A stretch of 19,136 bases of DNA from Lachnospiraceae bacterium (GCA_900759665.1 CAAEWE010000080.1:1-19136); one strand, 5' to 3'. Numbered from the stretch's first letter, positions 1 to 7,550 are shown. Program-made: numbers and translations. Notes: generated by a model not told the origin, from the sequence alone.

Positions 1-281
1 AAGTGCCCTCGAAACATCTGAATCCCGCCCTAAGGCAAGTACGGGAAGGTGCGTTCATCGAACATCGAAACAGCGAAGCAATTAGACTTTTCGCAAGCCG
101 TAAGTGACAAGACAATTTCCAGACCACAGTCCTGGGTATTCAAGTTCTTAAAAGGCAAAAATCATATTCAACACCTTGAAACATAAGAAACATTATGGGC
201 GGATTAAGTTTTTTCGTGCGGGAAATTTTTGTTTCGGAGCACATCCTTACAAATCTTTCATATATTTCCATAGATTCCTTG
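1..281. other. Unassigned left edge
   Basis: No gene here can be supported. One plus-strand frame is open from the window edge to a TGA at about 109 and could be the last 30-odd residues of an upstream gene, but I do not recognise the peptide. A minus-strand frame of 62 codons (140-328) starts at a GTG without a ribosome binding site and runs into the alcohol dehydrogenase promoter, so it is probably chance. Positions 1-120 are visibly less AT-rich than the following 160 bases, which fits a gene or structured RNA end followed by an intergenic region. Confidence 0.3.
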
Positions 282-310
282 TTGATGAAATGTTTCATTA
301 GGTGTAAAAT
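282..310 (+). promoter_or_regulatory. SigA-type promoter of the alcohol dehydrogenase, with internal palindrome
   Basis: TTGATG (282-287) and TAAAAT (305-310) are separated by 17 bases, giving a start near 317 and a leader of about 65 nt. The spacer contains the inverted repeat ATGAAA-TG-TTTCAT (285-298), well placed for a repressor to block polymerase. It is not a good match to the 18-bp Rex consensus often seen at alcohol dehydrogenase genes, because the half-site spacing differs. Confidence 0.65.
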
Positions 311-381
311 AGAACCATCAAATTGCACGACAAATCAATTATATTTATGAAATTGTCAGATTCTAAAGGAGGGTAATATTT

Positions 382-1599
382 ATGGCAAGATTTACGTTAC
401 CAAGAGATCTGTATCACGGCAAAGGAGCATTGGAAGCTCTGAAGGACTTTGAAGGAAAGAAAGCGGTTATCTGCGTGGGTGGTGGTTCCATGAAGAGAAA
501 CGGATTTCTGGATAAGGCAATCGGTTATCTGAAGGAAGCAGGCATGGAGGTGGAGCTGATCGAGGGTATTGAGCCGGATCCGTCAGTGGATACGGTGATG
601 AAGGGTGCAGCTAAAATGCAGGAGTTCCAGCCGGACTGGATCGTTGCCATGGGCGGTGGTTCTCCAATCGATGCGGCCAAGGCGATGTGGATCAAATATG
701 AGTATCCCGATGTAACCTTTGAGGATATGTGCAAGGTATTTGGCCTGCCGAAGCTTCGTACCAAGGCAAAGTTCTGTGCGATTTCTTCTACTTCCGGCAC
801 GGCAACCGAGGTAACGGCATTCTCGATCATTACGGATTATGAGAAAGGCATCAAGTATCCGATCGCAGACTTTGAGATCACACCGGATGTGGCGATCGTG
901 GATCCGGAGCTTGCGGAGACTATGCCGAAGAAACTGGTGGCACATACCGGTATGGATGCCATGACCCATGCGATTGAGGCGTATGTATCTACGGCAAACT
1001 GTGATTACACAGACCCGCTGGCACTTCATGCGATCAAGATGATCCAGAGAGATCTCGTGGGCTCCTATGAGGGTGACATGGAGAAGAGAGACAGCATGCA
1101 CAATGCACAGTGCCTTGCCGGCATGGCATTTTCCAATGCACTTCTCGGTATTGTGCACTCCATGGCTCACAAGACAGGTGCTGCTTTTGCAGATTATGGT
1201 GCACATATCATCCACGGTGCAGCCAATGCCATGTACCTGCCCAAGGTCATTGCATTCAATGCAAAGGATCCGGCTGCAAAGGAGCGTTATGGAGAGATTG
1301 CAGATTTTATGAAGCTTGGCGGCAGCAGCGACGACGAGAAGGTAGAGCTTTTGATCAAGTATCTTCGCGGTATGAACGACGCATTAAATATTCCGCACTG
1401 CATCAAAAATTACGGTTCGGACAGCTATCCTGCTGAGCAGGGATTCGTGCCGGAGGAAGTATTTCTGGAGCGTCTGCCGGAGATTGCAGCGAATGCAATT
1501 CTCGATGCATGTACCGGTTCCAATCCACGTCAGCCGTCTCAGGAGGAGATGGAGAAGTTGCTGAAATGCTGTTACTATGATACAGAGGTAGATTTCTAA
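382..1599 (+). CDS. Iron-containing alcohol dehydrogenase
   Basis: A 405-residue cytoplasmic NAD(P)H-dependent alcohol dehydrogenase of the group III (Fe-ADH) family, which reduces aldehydes to alcohols to reoxidise fermentation cofactors. The N-terminal half is the nucleotide-binding domain with GGGS at 33-36 and GGGSPIDAAK at 91-100. The C-terminal half is the helical metal domain. Likely metal ligands are D192 and H196 (GMDAMTHAIE), H263 (in SMAHKTG) and H278 (in IIHGAANA), matching the Asp/His/His/His set of FucO-type enzymes. The length is normal for single-domain members; there is no aldehyde dehydrogenase part, so it is not AdhE. The start is fixed by AAAGGAGGG at 365-373, eight bases upstream. 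It has its own promoter at 282-310. The true substrate (ethanol, propanol, butanol, a diol) cannot be read from the sequence. Confidence 0.93.
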   Translation: MARFTLPRDLYHGKGALEALKDFEGKKAVICVGGGSMKRNGFLDKAIGYLKEAGMEVELIEGIEPDPSVDTVMKGAAKMQEFQPDWIVAMGGGSPIDAAKAMWIKYEYPDVTFEDMCKVFGLPKLRTKAKFCAISSTSGTATEVTAFSIITDYEKGIKYPIADFEITPDVAIVDPELAETMPKKLVAHTGMDAMTHAIEAYVSTANCDYTDPLALHAIKMIQRDLVGSYEGDMEKRDSMHNAQCLAGMAFSNALLGIVHSMAHKTGAAFADYGAHIIHGAANAMYLPKVIAFNAKDPAAKERYGEIADFMKLGGSSDDEKVELLIKYLRGMNDALNIPHCIKNYGSDSYPAEQGFVPEEVFLERLPEIAANAILDACTGSNPRQPSQEEMEKLLKCCYYDTEVDF

Positions 1600-1656
1600 T
1601 TGATAAACTTTCTCAAATAATGCAAATGAGAAAAACGAGTTAGTAAGCTTTTCCTC

Positions 1657-1685
1657 TTGTAAAAAAGAAAAAATTGTATTAAAAT
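1657..1685 (+). promoter_or_regulatory. Probable ferredoxin promoter
   Basis: TTGTAA (1657-1662) and TAAAAT (1680-1685) are 17 bases apart, so the leader would be very short (about 25 nt) before the AAAGGAGGA ribosome site at 1701-1709. A second -10-like TATACT lies at 1691-1696 but has no good -35. Upstream, 1609-1633 has a 7-bp inverted repeat (TTTCTCA/TGAGAAA) without a T-run, so I do not call it a terminator for the dehydrogenase. Confidence 0.5.
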
Positions 1686-1716
1686 GTGGTTATACTAAGA
1701 AAAGGAGGATTTTAAA

Positions 1717-1887
1717 ATGGCATATGTTATTGGAGATGATTGTGTAAGTTGTGGTGCTTGTGCAGGCGGATGTCCTGTAGGAGCTATTGCAGAAGGTGCT
1801 GAGCACTATGAGATTGACGCTGATACCTGCATCAGCTGTGGTGCTTGTGCTGGTACATGTCCTTCTGGAGCTATTTCAGAGGCGTAA
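1717..1887 (+). CDS. 2[4Fe-4S] clostridial-type ferredoxin, 56 residues
   Basis: A small soluble electron carrier with two [4Fe-4S] clusters, expected to shuttle low-potential electrons to and from oxidoreductases and hydrogenases of the fermentative cell. Residues 9-19 read CVSCGACAGGC followed by P20, and residues 38-48 read CISCGACAGTC followed by P49: two copies of the CxxCxxCxxxCP motif, so all eight cluster cysteines are present. The two halves (about 7-24 and 36-53) are close internal repeats, as is classic for this family. The length of 56 residues including Met1 is the usual size. The start is set by AAAGGAGGA at 1701-1709. It has its own promoter, and a hairpin terminator follows, so it is probably a monocistronic, highly expressed gene. 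Confidence 0.95.
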   Translation: MAYVIGDDCVSCGACAGGCPVGAIAEGAEHYEIDADTCISCGACAGTCPSGAISEA

Positions 1888-1907
1888 TCATTACACATGA
1901 ATTACCG

Positions 1908-1945
1908 GACTGTCCCCGATGGCTTCACCGTGGACAGTCTTTTTC
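1908..1945 (+). terminator. Rho-independent terminator after ferredoxin
   Basis: GACTGTCC (1908-1915) pairs with GGACAGTC (1932-1939) and is followed by a TCTTTTTC run. It lies 20 bases after the ferredoxin stop. Confidence 0.8.
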
Positions 1946-1997
1946 ATGAATGCAGTCCTGACAGAATGTCGTGATTTGCACAAAATGGAGGATTAGA

Positions 1998-2204
1998 ATG
2001 GACGCTAGAGTAAATAAAGATATGATCATCAGTGATATGCTTCAGATCGATCCGGGCATTGCCGCAGTATTGATGGCATCCGGTATGCATTGTGTAGGCT
2101 GCCCTGCATCACAGGGAGAGAGCCTGGAGGAGGCTGCTATGGTTCATGGCCTTAATGCAGATGAGCTGATTGAAACCGTAAATGGCTATCTGGCAAAGAA
2201 ATAA
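1998..2204 (+). CDS. DUF1858 domain protein (hybrid-cluster-associated disulfide type)
   Basis: A 68-residue soluble protein of the DUF1858 / hybrid-cluster-protein-associated family. The domain fills the whole protein: residues 5-26 carry the 'KDMIISDMLQIDPGIAAVL' type helix, then the core motif GMHCVGCP at 29-36 with C32 and C35 as a CxxC pair, then a C-terminal helix. In relatives this CxxC is thought to be redox active or metal binding, and the domain occurs beside or fused to hybrid cluster protein, nitrite reductase-like or disulfide reductase partners. No such partner is adjacent here; the neighbour is a ferredoxin, which fits a redox role. I chose the ATG at 1998 over an upstream start at 1971 because TGGAGGA lies just before it and the domain starts there. 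The exact function is unknown. Confidence 0.85.
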   Translation: MDARVNKDMIISDMLQIDPGIAAVLMASGMHCVGCPASQGESLEEAAMVHGLNADELIETVNGYLAKK

Positions 2205-2226
2205 GTCACAACAGATATTAAACGAC

Positions 2227-2272
2227 ACGAAAAGTCCCACATTTCGCTACACCGGAATGTGGGACTTTTCGT
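2227..2272. terminator. Bidirectional terminator between DUF1858 gene and mecA
   Basis: A perfect 17-bp inverted repeat (2227-2243 with 2256-2272) with a 12-base loop. The stem has an A-run at its left foot and a T-run at its right foot, so it can end transcripts from both directions. It lies between the convergent DUF1858 gene and mecA. Confidence 0.88.
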
Positions 2273-2346
2273 ATGAAAAATGCTGTAATGGAAATGCTGC
2301 GGCAGATAAGGGCAATAGAGAAATTCTGCATCTGTGGACAGATGAT

Positions 2347-3174
2347 CTAAATGCTTGCCAGTACCTGAAGGGCATTTTCCTGGATCAGCGGTTCATAATG
2401 CTCCTCATAATAAGAATGGCTTGCGTACATATTGTGTACCGGTCTGCCGTACTCACTCATCGTGTTACAGATCTTATTGAACTCCTCCGGGGTGTGTTCT
2501 GATTTATGGGCGATCAGATAGTAGACCCCGGTTTTTTCATCCTTATAAACGGTATTTGCTCCATGATATGTGTATATCAGATGCTCCGCCAGACCGGTGA
2601 GATCCTGAAGGCTCCGGAATGAAAAGATTTTGATCACATCATGGCTTGCGGTATAATCCTTTGTTTTAGGGCGATGTTCCATGCCGAGAGCTTCTGACAG
2701 GGAGATGAAGTCGCCACCGGATGTACCCTGTGTGGTATCCTCAGACATGCCGGAGGATGAACCGGAAGCAGTAGAAGGATCCTCCATCAGGATATTGCTG
2801 TCAAACAGATCCATATCCGACATATCATCCTCTTCGATCGTAAAAACATTATCAAGGTCCCCCTCTGTGTTGTCAAAATCGGAATCGTCATCTGTAAAAC
2901 GAGAGAATCTGGTATCAAGCTCATCCGGATCGTCCACCTTGGTGATCACAAGAACAAGGCTGTCCGGATACATAGGGATCGCCTCGACCATTAAAGGGAT
3001 ATCATCTGCCTCAAAACCAAATTCATAGGATGCCTGCTGCATCATATCGCGAAAAAGAGCCTTTGCCTTTTCACTGCCATAGGCAAGCTCGCTGATACGG
3101 AGCTCCCGGTCACTCAGATCCTTCTGATTCAAGGTACAGCGAATCTGATGATCGTTAATTTTTTCAATACGCAT
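2347..3174 (-). CDS. mecA: Adaptor protein MecA
   Basis: A 275-residue cytoplasmic adaptor of the MecA family, which delivers substrates to the ClpC AAA+ unfoldase and ClpP for degradation; in Bacillus this controls competence and stress regulators. The N-terminal substrate-binding domain (about 1-80) begins MRIEKINDHQIRCTL, typical of the family. The C-terminal ClpC-binding domain (about 165-270) contains IFSFRSLQDL and YLIAHKSEHTPEEF. Between them lies a long Asp/Glu- and Ser-rich linker (about 88-150), making the protein some 50 residues longer than the Bacillus subtilis form. The start is supported by an AAAGGAAG ribosome site seven or so bases upstream and by a consensus promoter at 3253-3281. 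The gene appears monocistronic and ends before the bidirectional terminator at 2227-2272. Confidence 0.9.
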   Translation of the reverse strand: MRIEKINDHQIRCTLNQKDLSDRELRISELAYGSEKAKALFRDMMQQASYEFGFEADDIPLMVEAIPMYPDSLVLVITKVDDPDELDTRFSRFTDDDSDFDNTEGDLDNVFTIEEDDMSDMDLFDSNILMEDPSTASGSSSGMSEDTTQGTSGGDFISLSEALGMEHRPKTKDYTASHDVIKIFSFRSLQDLTGLAEHLIYTYHGANTVYKDEKTGVYYLIAHKSEHTPEEFNKICNTMSEYGRPVHNMYASHSYYEEHYEPLIQENALQVLASI

Positions 3175-3252
3175 AGGCTCACTTCCTTTCTGGGTTTCTA
3201 TCGTAAATGGAGTATATATCCAATAAAATAAGCAATTCTTCTGGTTGATTTG

Positions 3253-3281
3253 ATTATAGAATATTCTTACGCATAAGTCAA
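3253..3281 (-). promoter_or_regulatory. mecA promoter
   Basis: Read on the minus strand, TTGACT (3281-3276) and TATAAT (3258-3253) are exactly 17 bases apart, predicting a start near 3246 and a leader of about 70 nt. Some 24 bases upstream of the -35 lies the palindrome GTGAA-AA-TTCAC (3305-3316), a possible regulator site of unknown owner. Confidence 0.85.
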
Positions 3282-3465
3282 TTTTGCGTTCCTCTTTATT
3301 TTTTGTGAAAATTCACTAAGAAATACTGGCATTATTTTGCGTTTTTTCTATTATCTGTATTTTATGGCCAAAAACTGACTTAAAACTGATTTTTTGCTAT
3401 TCTGGTTTGTGAAAAGATCACAGGAAACGAAAGATTATTTCGGCGTGAAATGCCCTGTTTCAGGG

Positions 3466-3495
3466 TTGTCACGGCATGTTTTGATGTCGTATAAT
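3466..3495 (+). promoter_or_regulatory. Promoter of a short independent transcription unit
   Basis: TTGTCA (3466-3471) and a perfect TATAAT (3490-3495) are 18 bases apart, placing the start near 3502. The hairpin-like repeat CCCTG-TTT-CAGGG (3453-3465) abuts the -35 directly and could be an operator. Confidence 0.65.
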
Positions 3496-3541
3496 CAGAG
3501 CTGGAGAGACAGTCCTGAAAAAATAGGAAAGGAGGATCTTG

Positions 3542-3631
3542 ATGAAAAGTCAGACAAGGCAGACACATATCCGGCGTATTCAGGGAGGTTTTTCTCCGGT
3601 CAGCAGTAAATGTTTATTTCAGGTGGGATGA
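3542..3631 (+). CDS. Possible 29-residue peptide with strong ribosome binding site
   Basis: An ATG at 3542 sits seven bases after AAAGGAGGA (about 3528-3536) and opens 29 codons to a TGA at 3629-3631. The predicted peptide starts MKSQTRQTHIRRIQGG and is basic (several Arg, Lys, His), with no membrane segment or signal peptide. It resembles no family I know. The ribosome site and the dedicated promoter 40 bases upstream are the only arguments for translation. It could be a real small protein, a leader peptide, or part of a regulatory RNA that ends at the hairpin 3776-3832. Longer frames in the same region (3394-3609, 3610-3891) have poor starts and odd composition, and I do not support them. 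Confidence 0.4.
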   Translation: MKSQTRQTHIRRIQGGFSPVSSKCLFQVG

Positions 3632-3775
3632 TCAGGAAAACGTATCACAAATTTGTACTTCCGTGTCATCCATATCGTGGGAGGTTGTGTCAATGGAAAA
3701 AGTCTGACAAAGTTTTTTGGTGTATGGCTGATATATGCCGGAAAATGCGAACCAATATAAAACCTAATCATAAAA

Positions 3776-3832
3776 CAGATGTGCCGTATGAGACCCGTTG
3801 GCCCGGGGAACAGACCGGTGCATCTGATTTTT
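3776..3832 (+). terminator. Terminator of the short unit upstream of the GH18 operon
   Basis: An 11-bp stem (3776-3786 with 3816-3826), with two G-U pairs, encloses a GC-rich loop that can fold further, and is followed by TTTTT at 3828-3832. It lies about 330 bases after the promoter at 3466 and before the promoter at 3888, so it closes a self-contained transcript. Confidence 0.6.
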
Positions 3833-3887
3833 GGGTTCATCACCGGAACAGCTCATACCAAATATTATGGTATATCGGGAGCGAGGA

Positions 3888-3916
3888 TTGATTGTGTGCC
3901 GGAAAAGTGATATACT
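3888..3916 (+). promoter_or_regulatory. Promoter of the GH18-cwlD-tsaC-rpiB operon
   Basis: TTGATT (3888-3893) and TATACT (3911-3916) are 17 bases apart. TGA directly before the -10 gives the extended TGn element. The start is near 3923, about 65 nt before the first gene. Confidence 0.75.
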
Positions 3917-3987
3917 TTTTTTAGGTGTACGTATTGGATATAAATGGATATTTTATGCATTTTACATAGAAAAGAGAGGACAGCGTC

Positions 3988-5709
3988 ATGAAACAACAAA
4001 AGAAACTGATCATACCATTTATAGCACTTCTGGTTCTGGCAGTCATCATCACAGGGATTGCACTGGCAGTAAAGCGGTATATGCCAAGCAATAAGGAGAT
4101 GTCACTGGATGATTATTTTAAAGTATCAGAGGGGGAGATCCAGGTGATATTGCAGGATCAGATCTATGATACAAAAGCCCTTTACGAAAATGGTCAGATT
4201 TATGTGGATTATGCCATGATCCACGATTATCTGAACCCACGATTTTACTGGGATTCCCAGGAGAATCAACTGTTATATACCACACCGACAGCAGTGATCT
4301 CCACATCGGTAGATTCAGGGGATTATTACACGAATAAGAGCAAATCTTCGGTGGAGTATCCGATCGTAAAGGTAAAGGGAGATATGGCATACGTTGCTTT
4401 AGATTACGTGAAGGAGCATACAGCTCTGGATTATAAGAAGTACGATAAACCGGACAGAGTGGTGATCAACTACCGTTATAACGAAAAGGCAGATTATGCC
4501 AATGCCAAAAAGAAAGCAAAGATACGTTACCGTGCAAGCATCAAAAGCGATATATTGGTGAAGTTAAAGGAGGATGCACGGGTACGTGTGCTGGAGCAGG
4601 GAGACAGCACGAAGTCGGGAGACGGAACGGCATCTTCTTTTGACAAAGTAATGTCGGAGGATGGTGTTGTGGGATATATCCGCAAGAAAGATATCGGAAA
4701 GCGGTATCAGTCCGAATATACCACAGATTTTAAGGAGGAACAGTATTCTCATACTTTGAAGGATGGTAAGGTGAATCTGGTATGGCATCAGGTGACCAAC
4801 AGTGCCGCCAATGATAGTGTACTGAATCTGCTCAATGCGACAAAGGGGGTTAATGTGGTAGCACCAACCTGGTTTACGGTTTCCGGCAACCACGGTGAGA
4901 TTACATCTTTTGCCAGCGACACCTATGTTTCGAGAGCAAGGAGTCTTGGTGTTGATGTGTGGGGGGTCTGCAACGATTTTAGCAATGACAGTAAAATTGG
5001 TAAAGTGCTGGAGAGAACGACGACGAGACAGAAGCTGGAAAAGAATCTGATCGCAGAGGCAATCAAATATAGTCTGGACGGTATCAATATTGATTTTGAG
5101 CACGTCCGGAAAGCGAATGGAGATGACTTTATCCAGTTCATCCGTGAGCTTGGAATTATGTGCCGCAATAACGGAGTTGTTTTATCCATTGATAATTACC
5201 CGCCGACCTCCTATTCTATGTACTATAATCGTAAGGAACAGGCGGCCGTGGCTGACTACGTGATCACTATGGCATATGATGAGCATTATGCTGGTTCTGA
5301 GGAGGCGGGACCGGTGTCCTCACTGAATTACGTAAAGGATTCTACGGAGAATACTTTAAAGGAAGTACCGGCAGAGCAGACGATCATTGCATTGCCGTTT
5401 TACAGCCGTCTCTGGAAGGAGACAACGAAGGATGGCAAGGTGAAGCTGGGTTCTGAGGCATATGGAATGCGTTCTGCCAGAGAAACTATGATCGATGCCG
5501 GTGCCAAATTTGGCTGGAACGACGATACCGGCATGAATTATGCAGAGTACACCAAGGATGGTGTGGTTTATAAAATGTGGCTGGAGGATCAGACTTCTCT
5601 GGAGGAAAAGATGAAAACGGTGTCAGATAATAAAACAGCCGGATATGCATTTTGGAAGCTGGGTCTTGAGGATTCGGCCGTATGGGACATGATCATTAAG
5701 TATATGTAG
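3988..5709 (+). CDS. Membrane-anchored GH18 glycosidase with SH3b domain (YaaH/SleL-like)
   Basis: A 573-residue exported protein predicted to cut glycan chains, probably peptidoglycan or spore cortex, outside the membrane. Residues 7-28 form one hydrophobic segment acting as signal anchor. Residues about 50-165 resemble the copper-amine-oxidase N-terminal-like stalk domain common in Firmicute surface proteins. Residues about 176-237 form a bacterial SH3 wall-binding domain. The glycoside hydrolase 18 domain occupies about 258-573: DGINIDFE at 364-371 gives D364, D369 and the acid/base E371, and MAYDEH at 428-433 is the second typical strand. The same catalytic core is found in SleL/YaaH cortex-lytic N-acetylglucosaminidases, but those carry LysM repeats, which are absent here. 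The AAGAGAGGA ribosome site supports the start. The next gene is an amidase, so the pair may attack glycan and peptide bonds of the same wall. Confidence 0.88.
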   Translation: MKQQKKLIIPFIALLVLAVIITGIALAVKRYMPSNKEMSLDDYFKVSEGEIQVILQDQIYDTKALYENGQIYVDYAMIHDYLNPRFYWDSQENQLLYTTPTAVISTSVDSGDYYTNKSKSSVEYPIVKVKGDMAYVALDYVKEHTALDYKKYDKPDRVVINYRYNEKADYANAKKKAKIRYRASIKSDILVKLKEDARVRVLEQGDSTKSGDGTASSFDKVMSEDGVVGYIRKKDIGKRYQSEYTTDFKEEQYSHTLKDGKVNLVWHQVTNSAANDSVLNLLNATKGVNVVAPTWFTVSGNHGEITSFASDTYVSRARSLGVDVWGVCNDFSNDSKIGKVLERTTTRQKLEKNLIAEAIKYSLDGINIDFEHVRKANGDDFIQFIRELGIMCRNNGVVLSIDNYPPTSYSMYYNRKEQAAVADYVITMAYDEHYAGSEEAGPVSSLNYVKDSTENTLKEVPAEQTIIALPFYSRLWKETTKDGKVKLGSEAYGMRSARETMIDAGAKFGWNDDTGMNYAEYTKDGVVYKMWLEDQTSLEEKMKTVSDNKTAGYAFWKLGLEDSAVWDMIIKYM

Positions 5710-5772
5710 TGATTCTAACCGTTTCGGATGATTCATAATATGAAACAAAAGGATATACCGGAGCGGGGAAAT

Positions 5773-6525
5773 ATGAATCATAAGATAGACAGAGGGGTTG
5801 GCTTTCTGATCCTGGGGCTTGCATTCGTGGCGATGATCTTTGAAACGGGAAATGCTGTTTACACATGGTCGCAGCAGGCGGGCAGGACAAAGAGCTATAC
5901 CATTGTGATCGATCCGGGACACGGTGGAAATGATCCCGGCAAGATCGGGATCAATAATGTGCCGGAGAAGGATGTAAATCTTGCGATTTCCTTGCATTTA
6001 AAGGAGATTTTGGAGCAGAATGACTGCAGGGTGATCATGACAAGAGATCATGACCGGGGATTATATCAGGAAAGTGACTCCAACAAAAAGGTGGCGGATC
6101 TTCATGCCCGGTGCCGGATCATCAATGACAGCGATGCAGATGCTGTGATCAGTATTCACCAGAACAGCTTTACATCTGAGAGTTCGAAGGGAGCACAGGT
6201 TTTTTACCAGACGACATCAGTAGAAGGAAAGGTTCTGGCAGAGATTTTGCAGGAGCAGCTGGTAACCGGTCTGGATCCGGACAATCGCAGGGTGGCAAAG
6301 GCAAATAGTGATTATTATATGTTAAAACATACTCAGGCACCGATGGTGATCGTGGAATGTGGATTTTTATCAAATACACAGGAGGCAGAGCTGTTGACGC
6401 AGGAGGCATATCAGCGCCGGGTGGCATGGACGGTTGCTCTTGGGGTGCTGCAGTATGTGAGCGGAGGTCATAATCAAAATGAAAACAATAGTGCAAACGA
6501 TAGATCCGGAGAGCTTTCAGGATGA
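5773..6525 (+). CDS. cwlD: N-acetylmuramoyl-L-alanine amidase, CwlD-like
   Basis: A 250-residue zinc amidase (Amidase_3) that cleaves the bond between muramic acid and L-alanine. The CwlD subgroup acts in the mother cell to make muramic lactam in the spore cortex, which is needed for germination. Residues about 8-24 form an N-terminal membrane anchor. Zinc and catalytic residues are visible: H50 in IDPGHGG, E65 in VPEKDVN, H129 in SIHQN and E195 in VECGF. The short linker and absence of cell-wall-binding repeats match CwlD rather than vegetative autolysins. I chose the ATG at 5773, preceded by GGAGCGGGGA, over in-frame ATGs at 5728 and 5740 that lack ribosome sites. The last 47 bases overlap the next gene in another frame, which indicates translational coupling. 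Confidence 0.85.
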   Translation: MNHKIDRGVGFLILGLAFVAMIFETGNAVYTWSQQAGRTKSYTIVIDPGHGGNDPGKIGINNVPEKDVNLAISLHLKEILEQNDCRVIMTRDHDRGLYQESDSNKKVADLHARCRIINDSDADAVISIHQNSFTSESSKGAQVFYQTTSVEGKVLAEILQEQLVTGLDPDNRRVAKANSDYYMLKHTQAPMVIVECGFLSNTQEAELLTQEAYQRRVAWTVALGVLQYVSGGHNQNENNSANDRSGELSG

Positions 6526-7534
6526 AGAGCTGCAGGAGGCGTGTAAGATTCTGCAGAACGGAGGACTTGTAGCATTTCCGACAGAGACAGTGTATGGATT
6601 GGGGGGAGATGCCCTGCGGCCGGAGGCATCAGCCAGAATTTATGCGGCAAAGGGACGTCCTTCCGATAATCCTCTGATCGTGCATATTGCAGATATGGAT
6701 TCATTGGAGGATGTGGCAGAGCAGATTCCGGAGGCGGCAGTGAAGCTGGCACAGCATTTCTGGCCGGGACCGTTGACCATGATCTTTCCCAAGACGGAGA
6801 AGGTACCGGAGTCAACGACCGGAGGACTTGATACGGTGGCAGTACGAATGCCTAGCCATCCCATAGCAAGAGCTCTGATCCGGGAGTCCGGTGTTTATAT
6901 TGCAGCACCCAGTGCCAATACATCCGGCAGACCAAGTCCTACGAAGGCAGAGCATGTACAGGAGGATCTGGATGGAAAGATCGATATGATCATAGACGGC
7001 GGCACTGTTGGAATCGGTCTCGAATCTACCATTGTAGATATGAGTACGGGAGTGCCTACGATCCTGCGTCCGGGATACATTACGAAGAAAATGCTGGAGG
7101 ATATTCTCGGTGAAGTACAGGTGGATCCGGCACTTCTTTCCCGGAGCATCAATCCCAATGTAGTAGCCAAAGCGCCGGGAATGAAATATCGTCATTATGC
7201 ACCGAAGGGGCAGATGACCATCGTAGAGGGAGAGACAGACAAGGTGATCGGTGAGATCAACCGCCTCTGTCAGGAAAAGACGGCCGGAGGCAGTTCTGTT
7301 GCAGTGATCGCGACGGAGGAAACGAAGGCGTATTACACATGTGACCATGTCAGGAGTATTGGTTCCCGGAGCACAGAAGGATCGATCGCCGCCGGATTAT
7401 ATGATATACTGAGGGAAATGGATCATATTGGAGCCGAATATATATTTGCAGAAAGCTTTGAGAAGGATGCACTGGGAAAGGCGATCATGAACCGGATGTT
7501 GAAGGCGGCAGCTTATCATGTCATCAACGTATAG
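6479..7534 (+). CDS. tsaC: L-threonylcarbamoyladenylate synthase, Sua5-type
   Basis: A 351-residue cytoplasmic enzyme that makes threonylcarbamoyl-AMP from threonine, bicarbonate and ATP, the first step of t6A37 modification of ANN-decoding tRNAs. The YrdC domain fills about 12-205: GGLVAFPTETVYGLGGDA at 28-45, the KxR motif in AAKGRPSDNPL (K58, R60), APSANTSGRPS at 143-153 and GLESTIVDMS at 180-189. The C-terminal Sua5 domain (about 230-351) follows the linker motif YRHYAP, so this is the long Sua5/YwlC form. The start at 6479 has a GGAGG ribosome site at 6463-6467 inside the end of cwlD. The order tsaC - phosphatase - rpiB matches the ywlC-ywlE-ywlF arrangement of Bacillus. Confidence 0.93.
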   Translation: MKTIVQTIDPESFQDEELQEACKILQNGGLVAFPTETVYGLGGDALRPEASARIYAAKGRPSDNPLIVHIADMDSLEDVAEQIPEAAVKLAQHFWPGPLTMIFPKTEKVPESTTGGLDTVAVRMPSHPIARALIRESGVYIAAPSANTSGRPSPTKAEHVQEDLDGKIDMIIDGGTVGIGLESTIVDMSTGVPTILRPGYITKKMLEDILGEVQVDPALLSRSINPNVVAKAPGMKYRHYAPKGQMTIVEGETDKVIGEINRLCQEKTAGGSSVAVIATEETKAYYTCDHVRSIGSRSTEGSIAAGLYDILREMDHIGAEYIFAESFEKDALGKAIMNRMLKAAAYHVINV

Positions 7535-7550
7535 AGAGGGGTATTGATTA

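Noticed and set aside
140..328. Minus-strand 62-codon frame
   Set aside because: GTG start without a ribosome site, overlaps the dehydrogenase promoter, no recognisable family.
583..1215. Long minus-strand frame inside the alcohol dehydrogenase gene
   Set aside because: Antisense shadow of a clear Fe-ADH; Cys/His/Arg-rich composition typical of a shadow frame.
1609..1633. TTTCTCA/TGAGAAA inverted repeat after the alcohol dehydrogenase
   Set aside because: Short AT-rich stem with no T-run, so not a convincing terminator.
3394..3891. Two consecutive plus-strand frames of 71 and 93 codons
   Set aside because: Starts precede or ignore the promoter and ribosome site at 3466-3536; the second crosses a terminator hairpin and has an unusual Trp/Cys/His-rich composition.
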